Shown here one piece after another: positions 10,525 through 21,110 of a stretch of DNA of 64,000 bases. The stretch comes from Cunninghamia lanceolata (lineage: Eukaryota > Streptophyta > Pinopsida > Cupressales > Cupressaceae). Each line of letters opens with the position of its first letter. The first letter of the stretch is position 1. Made by a program: the position numbers and the translations under genes. Where the stretch lies: NCBI GenBank assembly GCA_027924645.1, contig BSBN01000047.1:7812001-7876000 (forward strand). Reading direction: 5' to 3'. The notes under the pieces are model-generated. The model was not told the origin of the DNA. It saw only the letters and a program-made list of their open reading frames with translations, and did not search any database.

Positions 10525-12036
10525 CTATGAGTACTGCAACTCGTAGCCCACTAAGGTTCGACTGATGTAGTACACAGCTCTTTCCTTGTTCTCATAGTCT
10601 TGCTGCGCTAGGAGAGCCCCAAGAGCAGTAGGTGTAGCAGATATGTAGAGAATCAAAGGTTTTCCTTGGATCAGAGGCATGAGTATAGGAGGATTCATGA
10701 GGTACTCCTTGAGCTTGTTGAATGCCTCTTCACACTTCTCATCCCATTTAAATGGAACGTTCTTATGTAGGAGATGGCTGAAAGGATGGCACTTGTCTGC
10801 CAGCTGTGAGATGAACCTGCGGATGGCCTGTAGCTTGCCCTGTAAGGATCTCAACTGTGTTAGAGTTTTGGGTGGAGGCATGTCCATGATTTCTTTGACC
10901 TTGGCCGGGTCTACCTCTATGCCGTTTGCTGACACGATGAAGCCTAGCAGCTTGCCTGATGTGACCCCAAACACACATTTCTTCGGGTTCAGTTTTACTT
11001 GGAATTGATCCAATCGTTGGAAGACTTTTTCTAATGTGTCTAGGTGTGAGTCCCTAGTGAGTGATTTTGCCAAGATATCGTCAACATAGTCTTCCATAGT
11101 CACATGCATCATGTCATGAAATATAGTTGTCATGGCCCGCTGATATGTAGCACCTGCATTTTTCAGCCCAAATGGCATGACATTCCAGCAAAAGGTACCC
11201 CATGGACAAGTGAAAGCTGTTTTGTGTTGATCCTCAGGTGCTATTTTGATTTGGTTATACCTGGAGAATCCATCCATGAGTGATAACATTGTATGTCCTG
11301 CTGTAAGGTCGACTATGATGTCTATGTTTGGCAACGGAAAGTCATCTTTGCGGCACACCTTGTTTAAGTCTCGAAAATCATTGCATAGTCGAACTCGGCC
11401 ATTCGGTTTAGATACTGGCACAATGTTTGATATCCATTCAGGATAGTCTATGGCTCTGATGAACCCCACATCTAGCAATTTCTTGAGTTCTTCCTTGACC
11501 AGAAGGGCTATATGAGGATGCATCTTTCTCAGTTTTTTCTTTACCCGCTTCACCCCTGGATCCAATGGCAAGTGATGTAGGATCAGGTTTGGGTCCAAAC
11601 CTAGCATGTCGGTATATGACCAAGCAAAGCTGCCTCTCTTCTTTTTAAAGAATGGTACAAACCTGGTTTTCTCAGGCGGCGTGAGAGATTTTGCAAAGTG
11701 GATAATCTTAGGCTGCTCTTCGGTTCCAATGTTCACTAGCTCTGTTGGCTCCACCACGATCTGTGACCTTTCTTGATACATATCACTTGGGAGGGTGTCA
11801 AGCATTCCATCGTCAGGTGCCACAGTTGGGTTTTCACCTTCAGATACGTCTTTTCTTTTTACTATTTTATGATCTGACACTGCCGCACGGTGGTTTTCAC
11901 CTTCAGATCCCTTTTTGATCTTTATATTTTTGCGACTAGAAGGCTTGGCACCCTCCCCGAAGTAAGCTACAGTATTAAGTTCGATAGCAAAACCGACTTT
12001 ATGATCCCCTTTTGGTAAGTGATCTCTAAGTCCCAT
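10525..12036 (-). pseudogene. T1 reverse transcriptase and degenerate RNase H
   Basis: A 503-codon open stretch of pol. The RT fingers and palm are clear: VPVSKPNGRVRLCNDFRDLN, the FSRYNQIKIAPED block, MPFGLKNAGATYQR and the catalytic YVDDILAKS (near 11080). The thumb and connection follow (NPKKCVFGV, LRSLQGKLQAI). The RNase H start reads LILYISATPTALGALLAQ, in which the first catalytic Asp is missing. This agrees with the Tat pattern of a decayed RNase H backed up by aRH. TAG 12063-12061 and TAG 10527-10525 bound it in the same frame as its neighbours. Confidence 0.88.
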
Positions 12037-12063
12037 ATAGTCAATGTAGGCATCATCATTCTA

Positions 12064-12624
12064 GAACATATCTAATTGGGGGGTTCCTTGCAGATCCCAG
12101 TCAATAAGCTCAGGGTGTAAGAGGGGAAGGGAGTCGGATGAAAGACCTGATTCATTGATAGTGTGGATGGAAATACTAGGAGCATAGGTGGGGGTAGTGT
12201 TCTGGGGGGTACTTTCCTCCAAGTTGTTTATCGCAATGGAATCGAAACTTTCTTCGAAAGCCATACTCTCAGGGAGGGGCAAATCAGACTCCAGTGGTCT
12301 ATCCCGTTGCGTTTGTCTCTCATGGTAAGGGCTAAGAGTTTGGATGGTGTCAACCTCTTTGTCGTCATAGGAGTGCTCCGTTAGCTCGTCCCACTCATAC
12401 TCATTGGAATCATCTGAATCTGTGTCACTGTCCACTTGGAGTGTTTGGATTGTCTCCACAAGACAGGCATTTTCCTTGGCTTTACCCTTGCCTTTGTATC
12501 CCAAGCCAGTGGTGTTTCTAGCCGAAGAGGAGGAAGAAGGTTGTATAGGTTCGATGATCCCTTCTTTTCTGAGGCCGATAGGGCCTTGTCCTTCATATCC
12601 CATCCTGTGCAAGATGGTCTCACC
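12064..12624 (-). pseudogene. T1 pol linker with G-patch-like motif
   Basis: This part of pol lies between protease and RT. It starts with MGYEGQGPIGLRKEGIIEP and, shortly after, GLGYKGKGKAKE, a Gly-rich pattern like a G-patch RNA-binding motif. A long acidic, Ser/Thr-rich, probably unstructured spacer follows. A similar motif (GKGLGLHEQGILEPI) lies at 19420-19560 in T2, so it is a conserved feature of this group. The frame is shared with protease upstream (TGA 12627) and RT downstream (TAG 12063). Confidence 0.7.
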
Positions 12625-13443
12625 TCATCCATAGAGTTCTGTAGGGAGTCTGGGTGAATCTTGGGGTGTGTTTTCTTCTTCGGCATAAAGCCATTGCAAG
12701 AGATCTCGCTCCTCTGATTCATCGGATAAGGTCCCCCATTTCACAAAGGGGTTTGCGGGAGTTATAGGAGGAGCAGAGGGCTTTGAAAAATGCCTGGGTT
12801 GATGCTGGGGCTGGCCAAAGGAGCGAGGAGACAAGGGCATTCTTGCAAGGTTGAGGCTGTGCTCAATCTGGTATTCCCCCACGCCATTTTCTTTTATGGT
12901 GATTTTCATTGGTTTAGGCCGTGAGGAGGAGGCTTCAGCGGAATGGTCCTGTTGTGGGGTAGGGGAAATGTGGGCTCGATTGTTGGGTATGACACATTCA
13001 GGTTTTTCTTGGAAAGAATTGCAGTGTTGGTAGGGATCAGGGTCGCCTTGAATGGTAACCTGCTTGCCGTTGTGCGGGAATTTAATGCACTGATGGTAGG
13101 TTGAGGGGACAGCCTTCATGGCATGGATCCATGGTCTCCCTAGTAAGATATTATAAGCAAGCTCTTGATCAAGGACTTGGCACACCACATCTTTGATTAC
13201 CGGTCCAACTTGAATAGGTAGGACAACCGTGCCTTTTGTGGTTCTCTCTTCCTCGTCATAGGCCTTTATGGTAATCTTCCTCCATGGATCAACTGCCTGT
13301 TCAGAGAACCCCAATGCAAGGACTAGCTTCAAAGTGCAAATATTCAAACCGGCACCCCCATCAATGAGAACCCTCTTGATTGGTGCTTGTGTATGAATGC
13401 GACAATGTGTAGGGGAGTGTTGTGGGGTTGAGATACGGAAAGG
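12625..13443 (-). pseudogene. T1 aspartic protease region
   Basis: The frame opens after the TGA at 13446-13444 and overlaps the gag end by about 100 bases in a different frame. The active site reads VLIDGGAGLNIC, with the catalytic Asp at 13362-13360, and NILLGRPWIH follows about 70 residues later, as in retropepsins. The rest is a Pro/Ser-rich linker ending in a segment with LLQWLYAEE, also found in T2 as VIQWLLARN. No Met precedes the active site, so the protease must be made by a shift from the gag frame or the frame has been broken by an indel. Confidence 0.82.
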
Positions 13444-15593
13444 TCATCTTGCTCAGTAAATGATATGGAAGGGGAGGATGTTAGATTGCCAACCATGGTT
13501 TGAAACTTCTCTTGGGCCAGGTTAGTGGGGATAGTAGTTTCCACTAAGGCTTTCTTGAGAATCTCCTTATGAGAAGGAGATAGACGCAAGAGCTCCAATA
13601 TAGAAATGTGAGCCAGGGTTTTCTGTAACTGGTCGATGACATTGTATGGACGGGAGTTAGACGGAGATGGCGACGACCTTGGAGGGGTGGTATTGATCGT
13701 GACTTTACCACTGCGGGTAATTATACTACAACCAGTTCTGTTAGGTCCTGGTTGTTGGTTGGGGGAGATGACATTGACCTGCGGAAGATGTTCTGAAATG
13801 CAGTTAATGGTGTACTCAAATGGAACACTTGCATAGTTAGCATTACTCGACCCGCTGTTCTGATTTGGCCAGTTGTGATTGTTGTCGTTATTGGGATTGC
13901 CATTGGAGTTGTTGCCATTGTGACCATTGTTGTGGTTGTGACCGTTGTTGTGATTGTTGTTATACGGCCTGTTGTGATTTAGAAGAGGATCCCAGTAGGC
14001 CACATGAGATTCATTGGAGGTATGCTGTTGTGTTCCTCCCTGATTTTGATCCAGTATATCCTGTATGACATTCTTAAGACGGATGCAATTATTGGTTGTG
14101 TGCCCCCTTCCTCGATGATACTCGCAATAGTCTGTGTCCTTCCAATAGGGAGGTTTGACTATAGGCTCATAGTCACTTGTTGGCGGTAGAGAAATTTCAT
14201 TGTTAGCCAACAACTTTCTGAGGGCCGATTCTTGAGATTCTCCTAACGGTGTGAATTTCCTCCTTGGATTTGAATTGAACCAAGGTCTAGGTTCCCGAGG
14301 GGGTGGCTTGTTGAGTGCACCGTTATTTGCTTCTTCCTTAAGAGTGAATATGGGTTGTTGTTTAGGGGCTGCCGCCTTGGCATCCACTACTCCATCGTTG
14401 ACCACATTCTTGTTCTTGGTCCAAAACTTTGACTTGTCAGTTGTGTAATTGGAAGGAGGTGTGTCCTTGTAGAGCTTGAGAGTTCCTTTAGTGATCATAG
14501 CTTTCTCAATGAGTAGCCCCATTTCAATGACTTTGGCGAATGAGGTAGGGCATTGTATCTGAATCTGATAGCTAAGATCGGGATTCAAATTGTGGACAAA
14601 CATTTCCAATAGTTGTTTCTCAGGCATGTCGTAAGAACACTTACTAGCTAGCTGTCTCCATCGTTGTAAGAAGGTGGCGAAAGACTCACCACCCTTTTGT
14701 TTGGTGTTGCATAGGTCTAGCATAGATACCTCGTGTTCTATGTTGTAAGAGAAGTGCGTTATGAATTTATTGACAAGTTCATCAAAAGTTTTGATTCCTG
14801 GTGGGAGACGTGAGAACCACTCCATAGCTTGACCTCCTAAAGATCTTGGGAACAGTCTCATTAAGTAGGTCTCGTTGTGAGCTACTTCTAGACATGCTGC
14901 AGTGAATTCCCTGATATGATCTCTAGGGTCCCCCTTCCCTTTGTATTTGTCAAATTTTGGAATTCCGAACTGATAGGGGAATGGTTTCATGACCAAACTT
15001 CTGTCAAAGGGGTATGGTGCTATATCTTCCAAGGAGTAGTTCTTGGAACTTGTGCCGATCTTAAGGTTGGAGATTTCTAGCTTTAGACTCTCAATTTGTT
15101 GTCTCACATCCGCCATAGGAACATTTTGAGCTATGGGTTGTTTTCCTCTCTCATTGGCATGGGGGACCGTGTCATTTGTGCCTCTCTCATATTCATTGTC
15201 TGCATTTTCCATGATGGAGCTAATGTCAAAGTCTGCGGGGAGTTTGATTCCGAGACTAGCAAGATGATGGAAATATTTGGTGGGGTCCTCAAGGAGCACT
15301 TTCTCCACTAGGCGTTGGAATTTGCTATCTTGCATGTGTGCCACTAATTCTTCACGAGAAATTTCTTCATCATCATCGCGTGGTGGGGCGATGTGATCGG
15401 ATGAGTCAGCCATTTCAATTAGCTTGTTGTACTGGGATCGAGTAAGAACCATGCAAGGTGGGGTGGGATGAAGTGGACTAGGATTAGAAATTTTGGCAAG
15501 GTGCCGACTAAGACTGTAATGAATGGGGTATCTAGGACAAGATTTGGACAAAGGGTTCTCTCGCTCAATGACTTCAGGCAAGACGGTTGACAC
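13344..15593 (-). CDS. T1 gag, 749 codons, intact
   Basis: Structural protein of the particle. The N-terminus could be Met 15593 or, perhaps better, Met 15452 (MVLTRSQYNKL). The retrotransposon gag domain lies around residues 220-330 (LFPRSLGGQAMEWFSRLP, then FATFLQRWRQL). A zinc knuckle of the variant C-x2-H-x4-H-x4-C type (YCEYHRGRGHTTNNC) lies at about residues 490-503. It is followed by a striking Asn/His-rich low-complexity tract (about 560-600) and then a region leading towards protease. The frame closes at 13344, inside the protease coding region read in another frame. Confidence 0.88.
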   Translation of the reverse strand: MSTVLPEVIERENPLSKSCPRYPIHYSLSRHLAKISNPSPLHPTPPCMVLTRSQYNKLIEMADSSDHIAPPRDDDEEISREELVAHMQDSKFQRLVEKVLLEDPTKYFHHLASLGIKLPADFDISSIMENADNEYERGTNDTVPHANERGKQPIAQNVPMADVRQQIESLKLEISNLKIGTSSKNYSLEDIAPYPFDRSLVMKPFPYQFGIPKFDKYKGKGDPRDHIREFTAACLEVAHNETYLMRLFPRSLGGQAMEWFSRLPPGIKTFDELVNKFITHFSYNIEHEVSMLDLCNTKQKGGESFATFLQRWRQLASKCSYDMPEKQLLEMFVHNLNPDLSYQIQIQCPTSFAKVIEMGLLIEKAMITKGTLKLYKDTPPSNYTTDKSKFWTKNKNVVNDGVVDAKAAAPKQQPIFTLKEEANNGALNKPPPREPRPWFNSNPRRKFTPLGESQESALRKLLANNEISLPPTSDYEPIVKPPYWKDTDYCEYHRGRGHTTNNCIRLKNVIQDILDQNQGGTQQHTSNESHVAYWDPLLNHNRPYNNNHNNGHNHNNGHNGNNSNGNPNNDNNHNWPNQNSGSSNANYASVPFEYTINCISEHLPQVNVISPNQQPGPNRTGCSIITRSGKVTINTTPPRSSPSPSNSRPYNVIDQLQKTLAHISILELLRLSPSHKEILKKALVETTIPTNLAQEKFQTMVGNLTSSPSISFTEQDDLSVSQPHNTPLHIVAFIHKHQSRGFSLMGVPV

Positions 15594-15943
15594 AAGACTC
15601 TAGCCACTAGCAAGGGTAGTCGATACCAGTCTTACTACGTAGGGCTTAATCGTTCAACAAGACTACTAGCAAAAGGTACTGTGACCTACTAGGCTTACGT
15701 GAATTCACTAATGAAACAAAGAAGGACCTATGTCGAATCGGTATGGGACAGAATGACGTTGGGGCAAGAGTGACTAGGACAGAAGGTGACTGGGACGACC
15801 GACGAAAGAGAGAGAATTGGGTGAAATGGATGAAAATTGACTGCAAGGTTGATTCCGACCTCAGAAAATGAAACTAGGCTGAAATGGGTACCTTGAACAG
15901 TTGATGAAAATTTCTCAAAAATAGGGCAGATGTTCACTGTCAC

Positions 15944-16225
15944 ACATGCGTAGAAACAGATGCGCATCAAGAATGGGTAAATGCGCCTTAAGTCACTGTA
16001 AAAGCGCGGTTCTGGTGAAGCACGTATGCGCAGTAACAGTGCGTAAATGCGCAGCAGAAAAGTATATGTGCAGCAAGTCGGTGTATAAGCGCAGCAAGTC
16101 GGTGTATAAGCGCAGCCAAAAAGTGTATATGCACAGCAAAAAGGTATGTATGCGCAGCCAGTCGGTGCAAAAGTGCAGCAAGTCGCTGTGTATGCGCAGC
16201 AGAAAAGTGTATATGCGCAGTTCTG
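15944..16225 (-). repeat. TGCGCAT-core tandem array upstream of gag
   Basis: About 13 units of roughly 21 bases. On the plus strand they read like gcgcagcaagtcggtgtata; on the gag-sense strand each contains gctgcgcatatac or similar. Two units (about 16075-16117) are nearly identical; others are diverged. Confidence 0.85.
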
Positions 16226-16941
16226 ATATTTTTTGCAAATTTTTTTTTTGAATTTTTCTCTGTTTTTGGTATTCTTTGGCTGGAAAAAGGTCTTCTTGAT
16301 CTGATATTATGAATTAATTTAGCAAGAAAACACAGCAAGCACAAAGAGTATTTTGTAGTTTTCCATTGTTTTTGTAGTTTTTCGACTCTATTTTGGACAA
16401 AAGCAAGCACAAAATCCTAGGTGAGAAATGGATTATAAGGGATTTGGGCCACTAAAACAAGAGGTATTTAATTCAGGCAACCGTTCAAGTGGTTACATGT
16501 GCGGTGGCGCTACTCTCCATTATGGAGTCTCCCAGCCTCAAAGGGTTACGCCTGAGAGGGTTTTGGGGGAGGTTGGCCGTCGGTGTAACATAACAGCACT
16601 CGTTGCAGGAGGTTTTCACCTCAAGCACAATTTATTTTAAGTGGCTCGGTAGGGCTTGGCGTTAGCCTGTTACCACTCAGGGTCATTCCCGCTTGGACAA
16701 GTGTGCATCCAAGGGCAGGCCCCTCCTAAAGGTTAAACAAATAGAATGACAAGTCTGGCACTCTGATCACCCAGAAGAGGGGAGAGCATAAGCCTATTGT
16801 CATTCGCAAGCACAGAATACATTGATTAATCCACCCTAGTTAAAAGATAAAAACTAAATGGGCTAATCTACTCAAACAGAACTTTGAAGTGATTTCAGCA
16901 ATATTGCAGTGGTTCAGTTTTAAATCCCAGAAAGTAGTAGT

Positions 16942-17160
16942 GAGTTCAATTTTAAATCCACGTTGCACGAGATTGTTAACTTTGAAATTCAGGTCTCACG
17001 ATATAGCAATGGTTCATTTTAACTGCAAGATCAGTGATGAGTTCAATTTTAAAACCGCGAAGCACGAGATTGTTAACTTTGAAATTCAGGTCTCACGATA
17101 TAGCAATGGTTCATTTTACCTTCAAGATCAGTGATGAGTTCAATTTTAAATCTCAGATAA
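16942..17160 (-). repeat. 97-bp tandem duplication in the T1 leader
   Basis: Units start gagttcaattttaaa at 16942, 17039 and 17136. The third is partial. The first two share long identical runs such as cacgagattgttaacttt. Confidence 0.85.
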
Positions 17161-17406
17161 CAATAACTTTGAAGGTGTTTGTAATGCAAGCGTGAAATAA
17201 ACCAGTTACTTCCTCCCTAATTAGGACTAGATGAAGATTTGTAATGAACAACCGTTTTACTCTTTCCCAGAAAATGAAAGGTGACCTAATTAGATGCAAC
17301 TACATGTAACTGAACCTGAGCCTACCCTGCAAAACCGCTCCAGCAAACACCTGCAAAGGGGTTAACGTTAGCAAAATCTTCTAGAAAAGTATTAAAACTT
17401 GAGTCT

Positions 17407-17715
17407 GTTACAAATGCGCAGCTTCAGTGATCAAATGCGCAGAAATGATCAACAGAAGCGCATCACTAACGAATGCGCTGCAAGATTGAACGTATGCGCG
17501 GTTAAAATGAATATATGCGTAGTTTTAATGGATGCGCAGCAACAGTCTTCAGAAGCGCTGTAACAGTCAACAGATGCGCAGTTATAACCTATGCGCCGTA
17601 ACAGTGCGCAAAAGCGCCGCAGAAATACACAGATGCGCAAAAAGAATAAATGCACCGGAACAGTCTTTATATGCGCCGTGGAAATAAATAGATGCGCCGA
17701 AAGAACCTGTGCGTG
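17407..17715 (-). repeat. GCGCAT-core tandem array next to the primer site
   Basis: About 16 units of 17, 20 or 21 bases. On the plus strand they read atgcgcagcaacagtcttcag, and so on. Several units are exactly 17 bases and are followed by 21-base units, so the spacing is not random drift. Confidence 0.82.
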
Positions 17716-17782
17716 ACTCTGCGTGACCTGTACGGAACCTGCCTTCAAAAAAGCTTAAAAATGGTGAAATAAAGGGGCAACG

Positions 17783-17800
17783 GCCCCACGGTGGGCGCCA
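17783..17800 (-). other. T1 primer binding site for tRNA-Lys
   Basis: The plus strand reads gccccacggtgggcgcca, identical, as far as I recall that sequence, to the 3' end of plant tRNA-Lys(CUU) including CCA. On the minus strand this is the complementary primer site, four bases inside the 5' LTR. It is a primer site, not a tRNA gene. Confidence 0.85.
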
Positions 17801-17804
17801 AAAA

Positions 17805-18843
17805 TGTGAGGGTAAAATGGTGATCAATCAAATGAATAATAGATGACCCAAACATCAACAGAATAGTGAAACAAAGAAGATTCAAGTAAACAAAGCAATG
17901 AACAAACATAGCAAACCTCTTCCGTTTCGAAACTTCTGTTGTTCGCCTATCATGAATTGTCCTTTCGCAGATGAGATGAGCCCTCAGAGAGTGCAATCTT
18001 TTAAAGCTGTTTGAGGAAGTCGATGGTGAACGGCTATGGTGTGATATGCAATGAAGGTGAGCTCCAATGCAACAATGGTGATCTCAAGCTTGTAGATGAC
18101 AAGTGGGTGCCAAAGGCGCGCTGGTGATATTTCTGTAGAGTAACGATGTCAAAAGCCTGGATGAATAGAATGAAGGGATGAAGCTTCATTTATAGACTTG
18201 GAAGAATAGGAATCAACGGTTGAGAGGAGATATGAAGATCAATGGTTGAGGATGGTTGAGGAATGTGCAACTAGTAGAAATGTGACAAGTGTCCCAGCTC
18301 CATCATGAAAGAGGGGACTTGACAAAATTGATTGGAGAGTTAACTCCATTGACTGAATAGTTAACAGACTTGATTGATCAGTTAGAAGAGTGGATTGTGG
18401 AACTGACTGGATTGATTGAGGATTTGACTCAACTGACAGGTTAGTTAACAGATTTGATTGATTGGTTAACTGACCTCTGATTGGAGAAGAAATAGGCCAT
18501 GTGGGTGAGGGAAAATAAGGTAATTAAATATTAAATATATTTAATTACATGTGCAACCTGATGAGGTGGACAAGGTGAGGTGGAAAAGGTGAGGTGTAAA
18601 GGTGATGTGGAATTTTGAATTTAGAACTTTAGGATAGAGGAATTAGGCTTAATTAAATAATTTATGATTATTTAATTGTGTAGGACATTTAGAAGAATTT
18701 TAATTAAATAAATAGAATTTATTTAATTATGGAACAGTGAATTGATTAAATAAATTTAGAATATTTATTTAATTAATAGAAGAATGGAATAAATATTTAG
18801 AATATTTATTTAGGATGATTCGTGTCATTTTTAGGCGTATACA
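17805..18843 (-). repeat. T1 5' LTR
   Basis: It has the same 1039-bp length and termini as 2103-3141. Read on the minus strand it begins TGTATACGCC and ends CCCTCACA, next to the tRNA-Lys primer site, which makes it the 5' LTR. Confidence 0.92.
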
Positions 18844-18848
18844 GATGC
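18844..18848. repeat. Target-site duplication of T1, right copy
   Basis: GATGC, identical to 2098-2102. Confidence 0.9.
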
Positions 18849-19419
18849 CTCATTTGACTTGCTTTCTTTTTACTTAGGGACCCATACCATTTTAGTTTTA
18901 GACTTTTCTTTTGGAGGTATGGGCTTAGATTGCTTTTTGGATGTACTTGACTTTGACTTTTTCTAATTGTATGCTAAGGCATTAGGATCTTTAGGATTTT
19001 TGGTAGGATTTTTGGCTTTATAAGAAAAGGCATCCAATTTTTTACTTTTGAATCCCATGGGTTTGGTGGAATGGGTGGAAGCTTCATGTTTACATAATGT
19101 GTGCAATTGTTGGTCATGATTAGGATTTTTAGAAGATTTATGGATAAGAGGATTGGATAATGGGAATATTATGTGTTAGAAGCAATGTAGGTAGATTCAA
19201 TGGAGGTATGTTAGGAGTTGGAAGGAGTGGAGGTAAATTGGATGGTGGAAGGTGTATGGTCACATACTTTTGACATTTGTAGGATGATGGAGGTGGAATG
19301 GCCACATATGTTTTAGGTATATTATAGGATTTATGATGGAAAGTGATGGACTTAGCAGGGATAGAGGAAGTGGACTTAGGATGCATGGAGGAAGAACCAA
19401 CATCTCTAGATTGGTATCT

Positions 19420-21110
19420 TTAGGGTGTGTATCCAAGGCCATAAGAGCACGGAGGGACCTTGACATGGATAGGCTCTAAAATACCTTGTTCATGAAGGCC
19501 TAAGCCTTTACCTTGGTAGTTCATGTTTTGGAGGGTGCAATCGACTATAGGACTAGGTGTAGTTTGGGAACTAGACATGAGCTCATTATTGAATGGAGAA
19601 GGTGAAGTGATGGATAATGGTTGTTGTGTTCCTAGGAAGGAACATTCATGAATGAGGTTGGTAAGACCAATTGGACATGATGGTGGATTTGAAATGGGGT
19701 CAATGGTGGATGATGATGAAGGATCATTAGGATCTTGAGTATGTTCATTATGATCCAAGCTATTGGTTTGATCTTCAATGTGTTCTTGGGAGCATGTGTC
19801 TCATCATGGGAAGTGGATGTTTGTTTATTATGGACAGGGCTAGATGGAGGATGGATAGGAGCTATTTGGACATCTTGCTCATGGATAGGTATAGGATTAT
19901 AGATAAGATCAAGGTGGTCATGGATAGCTTCTTCAGTATTATGGATATCATCTTGATCATAGAAAATATATATGTTATGGATAGGGTGAATGGAAGGGAT
20001 TTGATCTTGAGTGGAATTAGGTGCTACTATTTCCACATGCTTAGGGTTAGGCTCTTGACTTTCTTGAATGGAAATGGAAGACTCTTGGCCAAGTTTGATA
20101 GGTTCTTGGTATTCATGAATAAGAGAGTACAATGGATTTTGACTTGGGCTCATGATAGGAGGCCCTTGAATAGGCTCAAGGATAGATGGTTGATGACATG
20201 GTGATGTTTTATTCCTTGCTAATAGCCATTGGATCACATCCTTTGCAAGTGTATGGGTAGATGGACAATATAATGGGTGGATAATAAGAGTGGATATTAT
20301 AGGCTTAGGATTAGAATTTGGTGGATAGATAATGGGATTGGATGGATTTGGACTTTGACCAGATGGAGGGATAAGAGGATTGGATAGACGAAGAGTTGGA
20401 CTAGATGGGGGTGACATATGGGATTGGGATGATTTGCTATACTCATCAATTTCATGCTTGAATATCTTGTAAAATTTTGGGACAAATACAAGGCATTCAT
20501 TTGTATCATGGCCTTTGGTCCCATGGTATGCACAATAGTCATGCTCATCATATGGACTTTCTTCACATGGGTTAATGGTGGGAAGTTCAATGAGTTTTCT
20601 TTCTAGCATGATTTGTAAAATTATCTTGAATCTCCCTTTTAGGGAAGCATTAGAGTACCTTGATAATAAAAGTGATAAAGGGCTTGATGGACTATGAGGT
20701 TGGTGGATTGATGGACTAGCATTGAGAGTATAGGTTGGTGCAGAGATAGGACTAATAGGCTCATGGATTGGCATTTGGGTGGATGGTGGAGGCCACTCTA
20801 GATTGGTATCTTCCTTGTCAAAGGTATCATGAGTATCAAAGGATATTAGGTCTTGTTGAAAAGGTGGACTTAAGTCTATCAATGGTGCTTGATAATCTTG
20901 TTGTGGAGACCATTGATAGGCTTGGTGGTTGGTATTGGAAGAAGTGAGGTATGATGATGTGGCATTGACATAGAAAGGTGTGGGATAAGATAATGTGACA
21001 TTGATTTGATAGGTGGGTGGATTAGGTTGATGTGAAGTGGGATAAGTTGATATAGAATTGACTTGACATGTGGATTGACTAGCTTGATATGAAATGGGAT
21101 GTGATGACAT
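19420..21110 (-). pseudogene. T2 gag C-terminus and protease-linker remnant
   Basis: The 492-codon ORF from 21110 is very rich in Pro, Ser, His and Gln. A knuckle YCAYHGTKGHDTNEC (near 20500) matches the T1 gag knuckle, and DVIQWLLARN (near 20230) matches the end of the T1 protease linker. The frame breaks near 19632 and continues in another frame to the G-patch-like GKGLGLHEQGILEPI (about 19500). The usual gag capsid domain and the protease active site were not found, so parts are deleted or too diverged. Confidence 0.65.

Larger units (their letters stand above)
15594..17782 (-). other. T1 leader between primer site and gag
   Basis: A 2.2-kb untranslated leader with no credible ORF. From the LTR towards gag it holds the array at 17407-17715, a 97-bp duplication at 16942-17160, a non-repetitive block at about 16430-16900 and the array at 15944-16225. 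Tat-group elements often have long leaders, so this region may hold the packaging signal. That is inference. Confidence 0.7.
2103..18843 (-). mobile_element. T1: complete Tat-lineage Ty3/Gypsy LTR retrotransposon, 16.7 kb
   Basis: The element is bounded by two 1039-bp LTRs in direct orientation with TG/CA ends and a perfect GATGC target duplication. On the minus strand the order is 5' LTR, tRNA-Lys primer site, long leader with tandem arrays, gag, protease, G-patch-like linker, RT, degenerate RNase H, archaeal-type RNase H, integrase, a long 3' region and the 3' LTR. The second RNase H and the lack of a chromodomain place it in the Tat lineage. An antisense gene for a plant mobile domain protein lies in the 3' region. 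By eye I count about 16 LTR-to-LTR differences, all transitions and no indels (about 1.6%). Five stops in pol and two in the PMD gene suggest it is no longer autonomous. Confidence 0.93.

Noticed and set aside
13636..14189. Cys-rich plus-strand ORF (13865-14068) and neighbours
   Set aside because: The Cys-rich reading is the complement of the Asn/His-codon tract in T1 gag, not a metal-binding protein.
15944..16225. Possible CRISPR-like array
   Set aside because: Units are only about 21 bases with no constant repeat/unique spacer structure, and the context is a plant retrotransposon leader.
15946..16251. Repetitive 101-codon plus-strand ORF
   Set aside because: A heptad-like Ser/Lys/Val/Tyr repeat that results from translating the 21-base array. 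It is antisense to the gag leader and has no start context.
17783..17800. tRNA-Lys gene fragment
   Set aside because: Only the last 18 bases match, they include the CCA that nuclear tRNA genes lack, and they lie at the primer site position.
19794..20204. 136-codon plus-strand ORF
   Set aside because: It is the mirror of the Pro/His-rich T2 gag remnant on the minus strand; Met- and Arg-rich with no domain.
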